From positions 1 through 51,831 of the forward strand of contig CALWPF010000011.1 in the NCBI GenBank assembly GCA_944383355.1: a stretch of DNA of 51,831 bases. Direction: 5' to 3'. The notes below the pieces were generated by a model, which saw only the letters and a list, made by a program, of their open reading frames with translations, was not told where the DNA came from and searched no databases. Below are positions 15,629 to 24,367 of the stretch, in pieces (the stretch's first letter is position 1; each line of letters starts with the position of its first letter). The stretch is from an uncultured Clostridia bacterium (lineage in GTDB: Bacteria > Bacillota > Clostridia > Christensenellales > UBA1242). A program made the position numbers and the translations under genes.

Positions 15629-15985
15629 TTACTTAGCAATAGCTTCTTTAGCAACATTTACTAAATTAGTAAACGCTGGAGCATCATTTACAGCCAAATC
15701 AGCCAATAGCTTGCGATTAAGCTCTATGTTTGCAACTTTTAAACCATGCATAAAGTTGCTATAATTTATATCATTTTGCCTACAAGCTGCATTAATACGA
15801 GCTATCCACAATGATCTCATATCTCGCTTTTTGAGTTTTCTGCCTTTGTATGCGTAATTACCACTACGCATTACTTGCTCCTTGGCAGCTTTAAACTGCT
15901 TACTCTTTGCGCCAAAATAACCTTTAGCCTTTTTTAATATTGTATTACGCTTTTTTATTGCGTGTTTACCATTTTTAATCCTCAT
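15629..15985 (-). CDS. rplT: 50S ribosomal protein L20
   Basis: A 118-residue basic protein that binds 23S rRNA early in large-subunit assembly. In Bacillota it also represses its own operon by binding the infC leader. The family pattern is plain: [20 protein letters not shown] at the start, [17 protein letters not shown] in the middle, and an alanine-rich C-terminus. It lies 14 bases after rpmI, and the terminator follows at once. Confidence 0.97.
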   Translation of the reverse strand: MRIKNGKHAIKKRNTILKKAKGYFGAKSKQFKAAKEQVMRSGNYAYKGRKLKKRDMRSLWIARINAACRQNDINYSNFMHGLKVANIELNRKLLADLAVNDAPAFTNLVNVAKEAIAK

Positions 15986-15999
15986 TTATGTGTCTCCTC

Positions 16000-16194
16000 C
16001 TATTTGATAGCGTTCGCAATCTTTGGGGTGTCAGCTTTTGAAACTGTACTTCCCTTTCCTAAACGCGACATCCTTTTTGCATTTTTCTTACCCGAATTGT
16101 GTCCAGTGTTTTGACAACCTCGTTTTATAGTACTACCACTTGCATTGGATCTAAAACGCTTTTTTGCAGCACTATTAGACTTCATTTTTGGCAT
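16000..16194 (-). CDS. rpmI: 50S ribosomal protein L35
   Basis: A 64-residue, very basic protein of the large subunit. It starts with MPKMKSNSAAKKRFR and has the small glycine, lysine and arginine-rich body typical of L35, with SRLGKGSTVSKAD near the end. It lies between infC and rplT in the standard operon order. A ribosome-binding site (AAGGAG) precedes the ATG. Confidence 0.97.
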   Translation of the reverse strand: MPKMKSNSAAKKRFRSNASGSTIKRGCQNTGHNSGKKNAKRMSRLGKGSTVSKADTPKIANAIK

Positions 16195-16214
16195 AATTTT
16201 TCTCCTTTTGATAT

Positions 16215-16739
16215 TTAATTATTTTGTTTAGTATTTTTGGGAGCAAGCATCATAGTAATTACAGAGCCTGATAGTGTAGGTTTTTGGTCCATGATAGCAT
16301 CTGCCGACACCATTTCAAAAAATTTATTCATGTTATCAATACCAAAATGGCTAAACTGTGCCATTCTACCCCTAACACCTTTTATAATAACTTTTACCTT
16401 ATCTCCATTTTGTAAAAATTTTGATACAGCTTTAGCTTTGTACAACATGTCATGTTCCTCAATCCGCATACTGAGTTCCATTCCTTTTATGTCAGCAGCT
16501 TTTTGTTTTTTCTTAGCATCTTTTTCCCGTTTTTGCACTATAAACTTGTATTTGCCATAATCCATTATTTTACAAACCGGAGGTGTACCATTGGGGTTGA
16601 TTGCCACCAAATCCAAATCAGCGAGTTTTGCTTTCTCTCTTGCATCTGAAATACTTACAATACCCAATTGCTCACCATTCTCTCCTAACAACCTAACCTC
16701 TTTAGCGTTTATCTGCTCATTTATCATTAATTCTTTAAT
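16215..16739 (-). CDS. infC: Translation initiation factor IF-3, probable ATT start
   Basis: IF-3 binds the 30S subunit, keeps it apart from 50S and checks the start codon. The N domain (INEQINAKEVRLLGENGEQLG), lysine-rich linker (VQKREKDAKKKQKAA) and C domain (LSMRIEEHDMLYKAKAVSKFL) are all present. No ATG suits: the first is at the fifth codon. An ATT at 16739 lies exactly eight bases after GGGAGG and gives 174 residues beginning (M)KELMINEQI, matching other IF-3 proteins. AUU is the known self-limiting start of infC in many bacteria, because IF-3 itself discriminates against it. A GTT one codon earlier is the alternative. First gene of infC-rpmI-rplT. Confidence 0.92.
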   Translation of the reverse strand: MKELMINEQINAKEVRLLGENGEQLGIVSISDAREKAKLADLDLVAINPNGTPPVCKIMDYGKYKFIVQKREKDAKKKQKAADIKGMELSMRIEEHDMLYKAKAVSKFLQNGDKVKVIIKGVRGRMAQFSHFGIDNMNKFFEMVSADAIMDQKPTLSGSVITMMLAPKNTKQNN

Positions 16740-16896
16740 AACAGTGTCCTCCCACAAAATTATTGAACAAAAAAGAAGTGGATAAAAACTTTACCCACTT
16801 CCAATATATATCCCCATGTAAAATGTGAATTACATATCATTAACCAAATCGAAGCATGCTTGACTGGTGAGAAGTGAGTCCTTCTTCTTTGTTACT
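16740..16896 (-). promoter_or_regulatory. infC leader with terminator, probable L20 control element
   Basis: The transcript from the promoter at 16903-16931 has a leader of about 157 bases. It contains a GAAGAAGGACTCACTTC region and ends in a terminator hairpin before infC. This layout matches the L20-responsive leader of Bacillota, in which L20 binding favours premature termination. The L20-binding structure itself is inferred, not modelled. Confidence 0.65.
16769..16801 (-). terminator. Attenuator hairpin in the infC leader
   Basis: On the minus strand GAAGTGGGTAAA pairs with TTTATCCACTTC (one G-U pair) and six T follow. It lies after the promoter and before infC, so it must be read through for expression. 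Confidence 0.8.
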
Positions 16897-16902
16897 TTAT
16901 GT

Positions 16903-16931
16903 AGTATACATTAATAAATTAAAAATGTCAA
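16903..16931 (-). promoter_or_regulatory. Promoter of infC-rpmI-rplT
   Basis: On the minus strand a perfect TTGACA (16926-16931), 17 bases and TATACT (16903-16908). Confidence 0.85.
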
Positions 16932-16988
16932 GACTTTCATTAATACTATTCGAATATTAATAAGCAAATTTATATAAATTGATTTATT

Positions 16989-19900
16989 TTAATCTACTCC
17001 GTTATGTAATGTTAATTTTTTTGAGCTTTTGTTGTTCCTAACCTTAAAATACCAAAACGCAAGAATACAAACTATGAGTATTGGTATTATGAGCCAAATA
17101 AGGTATGTATGACTCTCATAGTCTTCCAAAACAACTAATCTAACGGCATTATTCAGATCACTAACATAAAATTCAATATTCCCATTACCCAAATCATTGA
17201 ATTTTAACTTTTCAAGTGAACCAGAATTTACTATGTATAAATTGCTATATTCATTTATGCTCGGATTAATTGTTAATTTCACAAGCATTTCCCCAGAATA
17301 ACTTACAGGCTCAGAGTTGACGCTTATACTAATATCAATTACATATTTAGCATATTTATCATTTGCACAAGATGGCAAATTCAAAATCTGATCGCCAGTT
17401 AATAATTCAACATCTAACTTTGCATTTTGGTTAAAGCCTGCTGCACTATAGCAACTAATGTTTGTTATATAATTATTGTCCAAGCTCTCACTAATATTGT
17501 TTTTGTTTTCGGACCACACAGCATACAATGTGATCTCACTATCCGCAGTAACATTGCATACAATTGCTTCATCTTTATATTCTATAGTGCTATCGTACGG
17601 ACTAGTGCTCCAGCCAACAAATGTATAACCATACCGATTAAACTCACATTTTGATAACGGTTTTGCCTCATTCCCCATAAATAGTTGTGATTTCATAATA
17701 ATTGAAGAGCCATCATAGTTTGCATCAAAATAAACGTTATATTTATTTTGAACCCAGTTAGCACTAATTGTCGCATCAGTGTAACCTATAGTTAACTTGT
17801 TGTTATCTATATGATAACCTTCACCTTCAATTATCCAATTGGAGAACACATACCCAGCTTTTTGTGGAGTGGGTAGCCCAATGGTATTTGTGTAATAAGT
17901 AGAAAAAGTTAATGAGCCAAAATCCTCTGTGAACTCACCATCATTCAAATCTATTGTCACAGTGTAGTACAAATTCTCCCATTCTGAGAATACCGCAAAG
18001 TCTTCCTCATACGTTACAATAAAATTTTGATTCAAAAAGAATTTTTCATTGTTTACTAGGATATACCACCCTACAAAGCTTTTGCCCAAGATATCATTAG
18101 GTTCAGGTAATTCACCAATTTCATCTAAGTATGATACACTTTTGCAATCACCTTGAAAGTTTGTTTTGCTTGGTGAATCAAATGATATAGTTACTGTTTT
18201 CTTTTCCCAAATCGCATATAAGGTGCTGTCTTGGTCTAAATTAAAATAATCACCTACCGAATACAGATTGTCAACATCACTAGGAGTCTCAGACCAGCCC
18301 ACTAGACTGTAACCATAAGGATGCTGGCTATATTCGCCTATAATCAGGGGAGCACCATGGACTTTTGTCATAGATTGGGGCTTTATTAAATTATCTAAAT
18401 CAGGTATTTCCGGATAAGCCTCCAAATTGAGATCAAAGTAAATAGTGTATTCATTAATATCCCATAGCGCTTTCAAGTGTATATGATCCAAGTAAGACAA
18501 GCCATCTAAAGTATCCCAAATGATATCGCCATCATTAACTTGCCAACCTAAGAATTGATATCCTTCTCTAGTAGGTACACTAATGAATGAATCTACACCA
18601 TAAACATGATACAATGGCTTTGATTCCCCAAAAGTGTATTCGATGTCAGAACTGTTTTCATAATATATTATAAATCGCTTGGGTTCCAGTATAGGAGAAT
18701 AGATTAAATCATCTATAACATTATTTAAATCACCATCACCACTATCTTTTTGCCAGCCATTACCTATAGTGTTATATCCAGTCTTTTGTATAGTAGGTAT
18801 AGTGGCACTACCACCAAATTTTATATTTTGAACCAAATCTCCGCTCAATACTGTAATACCTTGAGTTATATTAAAAGTTACTTTAAAAACAATCCTTTTG
18901 TAATAAACTTTTAATACAAGACCGCCATCACCTGCTATTGTACCGCTTAGTATATTCCCCACGTTATCATAATCTAATGTAAAACCATTTATATATAAAT
19001 CAGAAAACTCTATAGTTTCGCCAGTTGTTCCAGTAGACTCATAGACGTCGTATAGAGTATAGTTGGAGTCGTCCAAGTTCTCTATATAATATTCTGTCTT
19101 ATAAACGATGCCATCACGAGGCGTCCATTTTGCCACTATGACAGCATTTGTATTATCAAATACAAAATAATTCGCATCAATTTCACCACTTCCGCTCAAA
19201 ATCGCCCACTCAGCAAAGTCATAGCCCGCTTTTTGAGGTATTATCAGTGGTATTTTGTCATCTTCTATTCCGCTATAACATGTTGGCTTATTCCAAGTCC
19301 CACCATCTAGATTAACTTCTAATACTAATTCTGGGCTCCACTTAGCCACAAGCGTTACATCTCCTAGGAAATATGATACACTGCCTTCTGTAATAATACT
19401 CTCCCCATAATACCATCCCATAAATTTCATCTCATCTAGAATAGGATTTGGTAAATTGTCAATTGTATTTCCATAGATAGCATCAATGCTTTTGGGTAAA
19501 TTTGTACTATCCGCTTCACCGTAATCAAAAATTATTTTTGTAGTAATAGGTAACCAAGAAGCATATAAAACAATATCGCTTAAAATACTGTTTGAAGATA
19601 CTTTATCTATCAATTTACCATTAAATTCCCATCCGTTAAAAATATAGCCATCTTTTTGAGGTGTAGGCAAATTGGTGTCTATTCCATAAATATGTTTTGT
19701 AGGCAATAGATTTAAAACACTTCCATCAGTATCTAAATAGGTAATGTTGTAGGAATCAGCACTCCAACTTGCATTAAAAGTAATTGTTTGAGTAATAAAG
19801 TTATAACTAGCGTCTTCGTTTGCACAATCCCATCCAGCGAATGTATAACCTGTACGTTGAACGATAGGCAGCTTTGCACTCCCCTGATATTTAATATACT

Positions 19901-21551
19901 GTTTTAATTCTCCTTGTATCAACTCAACATCAGCATCAACAATAAAACCGACTTCAAAAATATCTCTTTCGTAATATAATTCTAATTCCAATAAACCATC
20001 TTGAGTCAAACTACCCTCCACTTTTTGTAAAGGCGAGTTCAAATCAATATTAAATCCAGTAAAGTTATCTGGGATAATAACCACGACATCTCCAACATTA
20101 CCCGACAATTGCCGAGTTTCGCCTAGAGTATACTCGTCATTCTCTATGTTCTCAAAAAAGTATTTAACCATATAAGTAACAGTATCGTTGTTGATATTTT
20201 CATCAAATTTAAAAATATTAAGTCTTGGTCCAGTTTGTGTAATATGCCAAGTTTCATCAATATCCCAAGGATATCTCTCAGCCCATGCTGGTATATTCTC
20301 ATTCCCTGGATTGAGTGAGCTTGGTCCATAATTCTCATTTGAGCACAACCAGTCCATGGTCGCCATAAAATTAGTATTACCTGATATTGGAGTATCTCTA
20401 CTATCTAATCCAATTGGTGAGCCCAATGCATTTATAATGGAGCAATTCTCCACAATACCAGAAGAATCATTTACGCCGCAAATTCCACCTATGTACTTAT
20501 CACCGCTACAATCACCAAAATTGATGCAATTTATTACAATACCATCATAATTTCTGGCAACGATTCCTCCTATAATTTGACGAGTCGCCTCAATGTGACC
20601 ATAATTTACACAATTTGTCACCGTGCAAAGATTGTTACTCGCTAAAATGCCCGCTACATTTTTATACCCTATCACCGTAGCATCATTGACACAATCTTTA
20701 AATGTACTATTAGTTGACTCTGCACAAATACCAGCAGTATTTCCCTTGGTATTATTAGAAAGCACTACGCCATCAACATAACATGAGCTTATCACACTAT
20801 CACTTGCATTTGAAACAATTGTAGATGAATTTTTACCACCAATCACAACACAATTCTCAAAACCTAAGTTGTAAATCTTTGCACCTTGTATTTGGTTCAA
20901 AAAAGCTTGATTATTAACTTCAGAGTTATTAATATACAAACCTTTAATAAAATGACCATTACCATTTATATTACCAGCAAAATAATTATAACCTTGGCCA
21001 ATTGGTTGCCATATATTTAAATTAGGAACAGTTTCTATTTCATTCAACTCAGCCCCTAAGTCCCCCAATTCGTACAAAGCCCCAATTTCTGATGGAATCT
21101 CAGTATTGTATATGTTCCCCGTTAATCCAGACCCAATCGCAAATGTCCCCTGCTCATTATTAATTATCAACAATCCACTGTCTTGATCAAAAACTATCTC
21201 CCAATCATTTATGACAATATCGTTAGTCAAGACAAAGTGTTTATCTTTATAAAATAATGTAGGTTCAATAGTGTCACTGAAATTCAAATTAGCAGCTAAT
21301 TGTAATAAATCAAAATAATTAGACAATTCGTAGGGATCATCAATAGTTCCTAAATGCCCATTAAAATCATATTCCATATCAACTGCAAGTGCCTCCATTT
21401 CACCTTTCTCCAGCTGATATTGATTGGAATAATATCCATTGGTGCTATTATTATTTAAGTGTGATAATACACAAATTAGCAAACTCAATAAAATGACTTG
21501 TAAGAACAGTGCTAATATTGTGGTTCCCCGAAAATTATTCAAAACTATCAT
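16989..21551 (-). CDS. Large surface protein with beta-helix and InlB-type repeats
   Basis: A 1520-residue protein likely displayed on the cell surface. After an N-terminal membrane or signal helix (about 10-30) comes a right-handed beta-helix-like region (about 165-400) made of short imperfect units with recurring Asn, Gly and Cys (for example GGIVARNYDGIVINCINFG). Many copies of the InlB/Flg_new (Listeria-Bacteroides) repeat follow (about 460-1340), seen in the repeated GYxFxGW and LYAxW motifs. A C-terminal membrane helix (about 1482-1503) and a basic tail close it; no LPxTG motif is present. The start ATG at 21551 is preferred because the upstream in-frame TTG is the -35 box. An adhesin role is inferred from the repeats. 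It interrupts the housekeeping series and has its own promoter. Confidence 0.8.
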   Translation of the reverse strand: MIVLNNFRGTTILALFLQVILLSLLICVLSHLNNNSTNGYYSNQYQLEKGEMEALAVDMEYDFNGHLGTIDDPYELSNYFDLLQLAANLNFSDTIEPTLFYKDKHFVLTNDIVINDWEIVFDQDSGLLIINNEQGTFAIGSGLTGNIYNTEIPSEIGALYELGDLGAELNEIETVPNLNIWQPIGQGYNYFAGNINGNGHFIKGLYINNSEVNNQAFLNQIQGAKIYNLGFENCVVIGGKNSSTIVSNASDSVISSCYVDGVVLSNNTKGNTAGICAESTNSTFKDCVNDATVIGYKNVAGILASNNLCTVTNCVNYGHIEATRQIIGGIVARNYDGIVINCINFGDCSGDKYIGGICGVNDSSGIVENCSIINALGSPIGLDSRDTPISGNTNFMATMDWLCSNENYGPSSLNPGNENIPAWAERYPWDIDETWHITQTGPRLNIFKFDENINNDTVTYMVKYFFENIENDEYTLGETRQLSGNVGDVVVIIPDNFTGFNIDLNSPLQKVEGSLTQDGLLELELYYERDIFEVGFIVDADVELIQGELKQYIKYQGSAKLPIVQRTGYTFAGWDCANEDASYNFITQTITFNASWSADSYNITYLDTDGSVLNLLPTKHIYGIDTNLPTPQKDGYIFNGWEFNGKLIDKVSSNSILSDIVLYASWLPITTKIIFDYGEADSTNLPKSIDAIYGNTIDNLPNPILDEMKFMGWYYGESIITEGSVSYFLGDVTLVAKWSPELVLEVNLDGGTWNKPTCYSGIEDDKIPLIIPQKAGYDFAEWAILSGSGEIDANYFVFDNTNAVIVAKWTPRDGIVYKTEYYIENLDDSNYTLYDVYESTGTTGETIEFSDLYINGFTLDYDNVGNILSGTIAGDGGLVLKVYYKRIVFKVTFNITQGITVLSGDLVQNIKFGGSATIPTIQKTGYNTIGNGWQKDSGDGDLNNVIDDLIYSPILEPKRFIIYYENSSDIEYTFGESKPLYHVYGVDSFISVPTREGYQFLGWQVNDGDIIWDTLDGLSYLDHIHLKALWDINEYTIYFDLNLEAYPEIPDLDNLIKPQSMTKVHGAPLIIGEYSQHPYGYSLVGWSETPSDVDNLYSVGDYFNLDQDSTLYAIWEKKTVTISFDSPSKTNFQGDCKSVSYLDEIGELPEPNDILGKSFVGWYILVNNEKFFLNQNFIVTYEEDFAVFSEWENLYYTVTIDLNDGEFTEDFGSLTFSTYYTNTIGLPTPQKAGYVFSNWIIEGEGYHIDNNKLTIGYTDATISANWVQNKYNVYFDANYDGSSIIMKSQLFMGNEAKPLSKCEFNRYGYTFVGWSTSPYDSTIEYKDEAIVCNVTADSEITLYAVWSENKNNISESLDNNYITNISCYSAAGFNQNAKLDVELLTGDQILNLPSCANDKYAKYVIDISISVNSEPVSYSGEMLVKLTINPSINEYSNLYIVNSGSLEKLKFNDLGNGNIEFYVSDLNNAVRLVVLEDYESHTYLIWLIIPILIVCILAFWYFKVRNNKSSKKLTLHNGVD

Positions 21552-21567
21552 CGCTTTTCTAGAAAGA

Positions 21568-21596
21568 ATGGTACAAATTTCGACAATTTTAGTCAA
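21568..21596 (-). promoter_or_regulatory. Promoter of the surface protein gene with a Spo0A-box-like core
   Basis: On the minus strand TTGACT (21591-21596), 17 bases and TACCAT (21568-21573). The spacer contains TGTCGAA (21579-21585), the core of the Spo0A binding site, placed between the two boxes where a bound protein would repress. Confidence 0.5.
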
Positions 21597-21597
21597 A

Positions 21598-21618
21598 TAA
21601 AAAAGCCCTATTTAGGGC
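21598..21618 (-). terminator. Terminator of argR
   Basis: GCCCTA and TAGGGC (21605-21618) form a short stem, followed on the minus strand by TTTTTT. It abuts the promoter of the surface protein gene. Confidence 0.75.
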
Positions 21619-21650
21619 AAAATTTTACTTTTTTTAAATAAAAGCCTGTA

Positions 21651-22106
21651 TTAAGAGTTCAAAATATCGTTTAATCTAGTGTTAATAGTGGAAATTATAG
21701 CGGAGTTTTCGGCTATCACCATCACGGTATCATCTCCATGCACGCACCCCAGCATCCCATCTATTGCCATTTTGTCGACAAAACTAGAAACCAATTGAGA
21801 AGTACCTTTTACAGTTTTTAAAACAAGAAGGTTCCCAACTGGCTTTATCCAAATAGTTACTTCTTTAAAAATACTAATGCTCTTATTGTTGCAAACCCTA
21901 TCCTCGCTATCAATAAAGGCATATTTGTATTTTTTAGAATTCCCAACTATCTTAATTAAACCTAATTCTTTTATGTCTCGAGAAATAGTGGCTTGCGTGA
22001 TATCAAAACCAGCATCTTTCAACGCATTCACTAATTCATCTTGCGTTTCTATCTCATTGTTACTAATTATTTCAATAATCTTTGATTGACGAACTGACCT
22101 AGCCAT
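21651..22106 (-). CDS. argR: Arginine repressor ArgR
   Basis: ArgR is a hexameric, arginine-sensing regulator of arginine synthesis and breakdown. The 151-residue protein has an N-terminal winged helix (about 1-70; ETQDELVNALKDAGFDITQATISRDIKELGL) and a C-terminal arginine-binding oligomer domain (about 85-150; GTSQLVSSFVDKM, then GCVHGDDTVMVI). A GGAGGAAT ribosome-binding site precedes the ATG. Its promoter is covered by repeated AT-rich operators, so it is probably self-regulated. In many Bacillota argR lies just upstream of recN; here it is apart from recN but still next to the xse-nusB genes. Confidence 0.95.
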   Translation of the reverse strand: MARSVRQSKIIEIISNNEIETQDELVNALKDAGFDITQATISRDIKELGLIKIVGNSKKYKYAFIDSEDRVCNNKSISIFKEVTIWIKPVGNLLVLKTVKGTSQLVSSFVDKMAIDGMLGCVHGDDTVMVIAENSAIISTINTRLNDILNS

Positions 22107-22128
22107 AGCACTATTCCTCCAATTGATT

Positions 22129-22229
22129 TATAAATATACAAATCCAATTTTAGACATTATACAATATTATTTATATTTATGCAAGTATATTTTGTATATT
22201 TATGCAAACCAATTTTGTATAATTATACA
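22129..22229 (-). promoter_or_regulatory. argR promoter with repeated ARG-box-like operators
   Basis: The promoter is TTGCAT (22179-22184), 17 bases and TATAAT (22156-22161) on the minus strand. A perfect 13-base direct repeat TATATTTATGCAA occurs at 22172-22184, over the -35, and at 22195-22207, 23 bases apart. A perfect palindrome TGTATAATTATACA (22216-22229) and a related TATAAATATACA (22129-22140) flank them. These resemble ArgR half-sites, so repression by ArgR is likely. Confidence 0.7.
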
Positions 22230-22298
22230 TCGATAAAAGCGATAATAAAGCCACTTGTGGGAATGGAATTAATATTAATTTATAATTATACACCTAAG

Positions 22299-22925
22299 TC
22301 ATTTTTTATTTTTTTTGTTTGCTCCTAAAAAAGCAAGGAGTTTCCCTAATTTTAACAATATTTTATCTGAGCTACTTATCGCGTAAGTTTTACCTATTGC
22401 TTTTGCTAATACATTAATACTTGCTATCAAAGCACTAACACCAATAGAAACAAAAAAATTGCTTAGGCTTGGTACATTTGTAATTATTATAATTGATATA
22501 GCAGCACCAGCTGCTCCGCTCAATATACTACAAATATCTCCAACGACATCAGTGCATATACAGGAAACTTTCTCGGCATTTTTTACCAACCAAATAGCTA
22601 TATTGGCTCCCTTAACATCTCTAGATTTATTTTCAAGCAAAACTTTCATGTTAGCTGCAGTAACAGCCATACCTATAATATCAAATATTACGCTAAAACA
22701 CATCAGTATGAATATCAAAATTAATGCCAACGCTAAATGAGTGTGCGATAGCATCAACTCCGATATCACACCAAAAAAACTTGACAATGCAAGTGAAAAC
22801 AAGGTAATTTGCCATAGCCAACGCTTAGAACGGAATCTAGATGTCCTTTCGCCAACCGAAAGAGACTGCACCAGTTCATCCGAATTCTCTGTCCCATCAT
22901 GAGAGGATTTATTATTTAATTTCAC
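22299..22925 (-). CDS. Conserved-looking membrane protein, possible DUF21 relative
   Basis: A 208-residue protein with a polar N-terminus (1-33) and about four membrane helices (roughly 38-60, 66-90, 128-152 and 155-175). The motif FDIIGMAVTAANM, then KNAEKVSCICTDVVGDICSILSG, recalls the membrane domain of CorB/CNNM-type proteins (DUF21), but the CBS domains of that family are absent and I recall this likeness from memory only. It lies between argR and xseB, where Bacillota often carry tlyA, dxs or ispA. I cannot assign a function. Confidence 0.5.
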   Translation of the reverse strand: MKLNNKSSHDGTENSDELVQSLSVGERTSRFRSKRWLWQITLFSLALSSFFGVISELMLSHTHLALALILIFILMCFSVIFDIIGMAVTAANMKVLLENKSRDVKGANIAIWLVKNAEKVSCICTDVVGDICSILSGAAGAAISIIIITNVPSLSNFFVSIGVSALIASINVLAKAIGKTYAISSSDKILLKLGKLLAFLGANKKNKK

Positions 22926-22962
22926 ATTATATTATATTAATGTTAATCATCAAAAATAACCA

Positions 22963-23178
22963 TTACTCCACAAAAGGTTTCTCCACAAGCTCTCCAATTT
23001 CTTGTTGAAGTATAGTAATTTTCCCTTTACTATCATTTAGTTCAGAAAAACAACTTTTTGCCAAGTCAACCCCTTCGGAAAATAATTTATTTACTTCAGC
23101 AAGATTCACATCTCCAGATTCTAAAATTTTCACTATTTCCTCTAACCTCTCAAGTTTTTTATCAAAAGTTATTGCCAT
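22963..23178 (-). CDS. xseB: Exodeoxyribonuclease VII small subunit
   Basis: A 71-residue helical protein that binds the large subunit XseA; the complex degrades single-stranded DNA from both ends. The family signature is FDKKLERLEEIVKILESGDV, followed by LxEGVDLAKSC. The gene starts within the last bases of xseA (17-base overlap), which suggests translational coupling. Length and position are typical. Confidence 0.93.
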   Translation of the reverse strand: MAITFDKKLERLEEIVKILESGDVNLAEVNKLFSEGVDLAKSCFSELNDSKGKITILQQEIGELVEKPFVE

Positions 23179-24367
23179 CGTTTGCTGTCTCCTTTTTATT
23201 CAATTCACATACAAGCATACCATCAGTAATTTTTGCTTTTATCTTATCTCCTATATTTACTTCGCCACAAGATTTAACCAACTTATTATCTTTTGTTAAA
23301 AGCATAGCATAGCCCATTTTGAGTATTTTATCAGGGTTGCTCCCGTCCAACTTTTGGGATAATATTTCCAGCATTTTTGTTTTACTATTTAATATAGCAA
23401 TACAACTATGTTGTAAATTGTTACACAGTAATACTAATCTTTGATATTTATCCCTATATAAAGAGGTTACATTCGTAAACAATTTGTAAACTAAATTATT
23501 AATATCTTTAGTTGATGCATCATAAGTTGTACTTGCCAATCTTAGTAGACTGGATAAACAACTTTGAAGCTTAGTTTTTAAACCCAACAAATCAACAGAA
23601 ACCAATTCTGCGGCAGCACTAGGTGTAGGCGCACGCAAGTCAGCAACAAAGTCTGCAATTGTAAAATCAATCTCATGCCCAACAGCGCTTATAATTGGCT
23701 TAGCGCTTGACGCTATGGCCAAAGCAAGTTCTTCCTCATTAAAGCAACTAAGATCCTCTATACTACCACCACCTCTGGCAATTATGATAACATCAACATC
23801 AGTTTCTTGAAATGCCTTTATGCCGGCAATTATGGTTTCTTCTGCCCCTACCCCTTGGACCTTGGCTGGATATATAACTATATCTAGAGTTGGGTTCCTT
23901 CTATACGAAATATCTATTATATCGTGAATCACGGCTCCTGTTTCACTGGTAACCACACCAATTCTTTTTATGGATTTTGGCAAAGGCTTTTTCTTTTTTT
24001 CATCAAAAAGACCCAGTCTTTCCAATTTTGATTTTAACTCAAGAAATCGTTGGTAAAGTATTCCAACTCCATATGGGGAAATTTTATTTACATTAAAAGA
24101 AAACCGTCCACCTTTTATATAATAATTGGGCGTACCCCTAACTAAAACAGATTCCCCTTCCTTTGGCAAATAATCCGTTTCTTTTACACCAAATTTGACG
24201 CAGTTGAGCACTGCGTCAGAATCTTTTATGCTGAAATAAATTACACCATTAGTCAACTTTATACCAGAAACTTCACCATATATTTCAATGTTATATAGAA
24301 TCTCTTCTGCCAATAATATATCATGAATGTACTTATTAAATTGCCCAACGCTTATTATATTACTCAT
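23162..24367 (-). CDS. xseA: Exodeoxyribonuclease VII large subunit
   Basis: The catalytic subunit of exonuclease VII, 401 residues. The N-terminal OB-fold (about 1-100) begins ISVGQFNKYIHDILL and contains GEVSGIKL. The catalytic domain holds RIGVVTSETGAVIHDI, IARGGGSIEDLSCFNEEELA and SAVGHEIDFTIADFVADLRAPTPSAAAE split across residues 135-265; a coiled-coil segment follows. The start overlaps the end of nusB by 8 bases, and xseB follows with an overlap, forming the nusB-xseA-xseB unit common in Clostridia. Confidence 0.96.
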   Translation of the reverse strand: MSNIISVGQFNKYIHDILLAEEILYNIEIYGEVSGIKLTNGVIYFSIKDSDAVLNCVKFGVKETDYLPKEGESVLVRGTPNYYIKGGRFSFNVNKISPYGVGILYQRFLELKSKLERLGLFDEKKKKPLPKSIKRIGVVTSETGAVIHDIIDISYRRNPTLDIVIYPAKVQGVGAEETIIAGIKAFQETDVDVIIIARGGGSIEDLSCFNEEELALAIASSAKPIISAVGHEIDFTIADFVADLRAPTPSAAAELVSVDLLGLKTKLQSCLSSLLRLASTTYDASTKDINNLVYKLFTNVTSLYRDKYQRLVLLCNNLQHSCIAILNSKTKMLEILSQKLDGSNPDKILKMGYAMLLTKDNKLVKSCGEVNIGDKIKAKITDGMLVCELNKKETANDGNNF

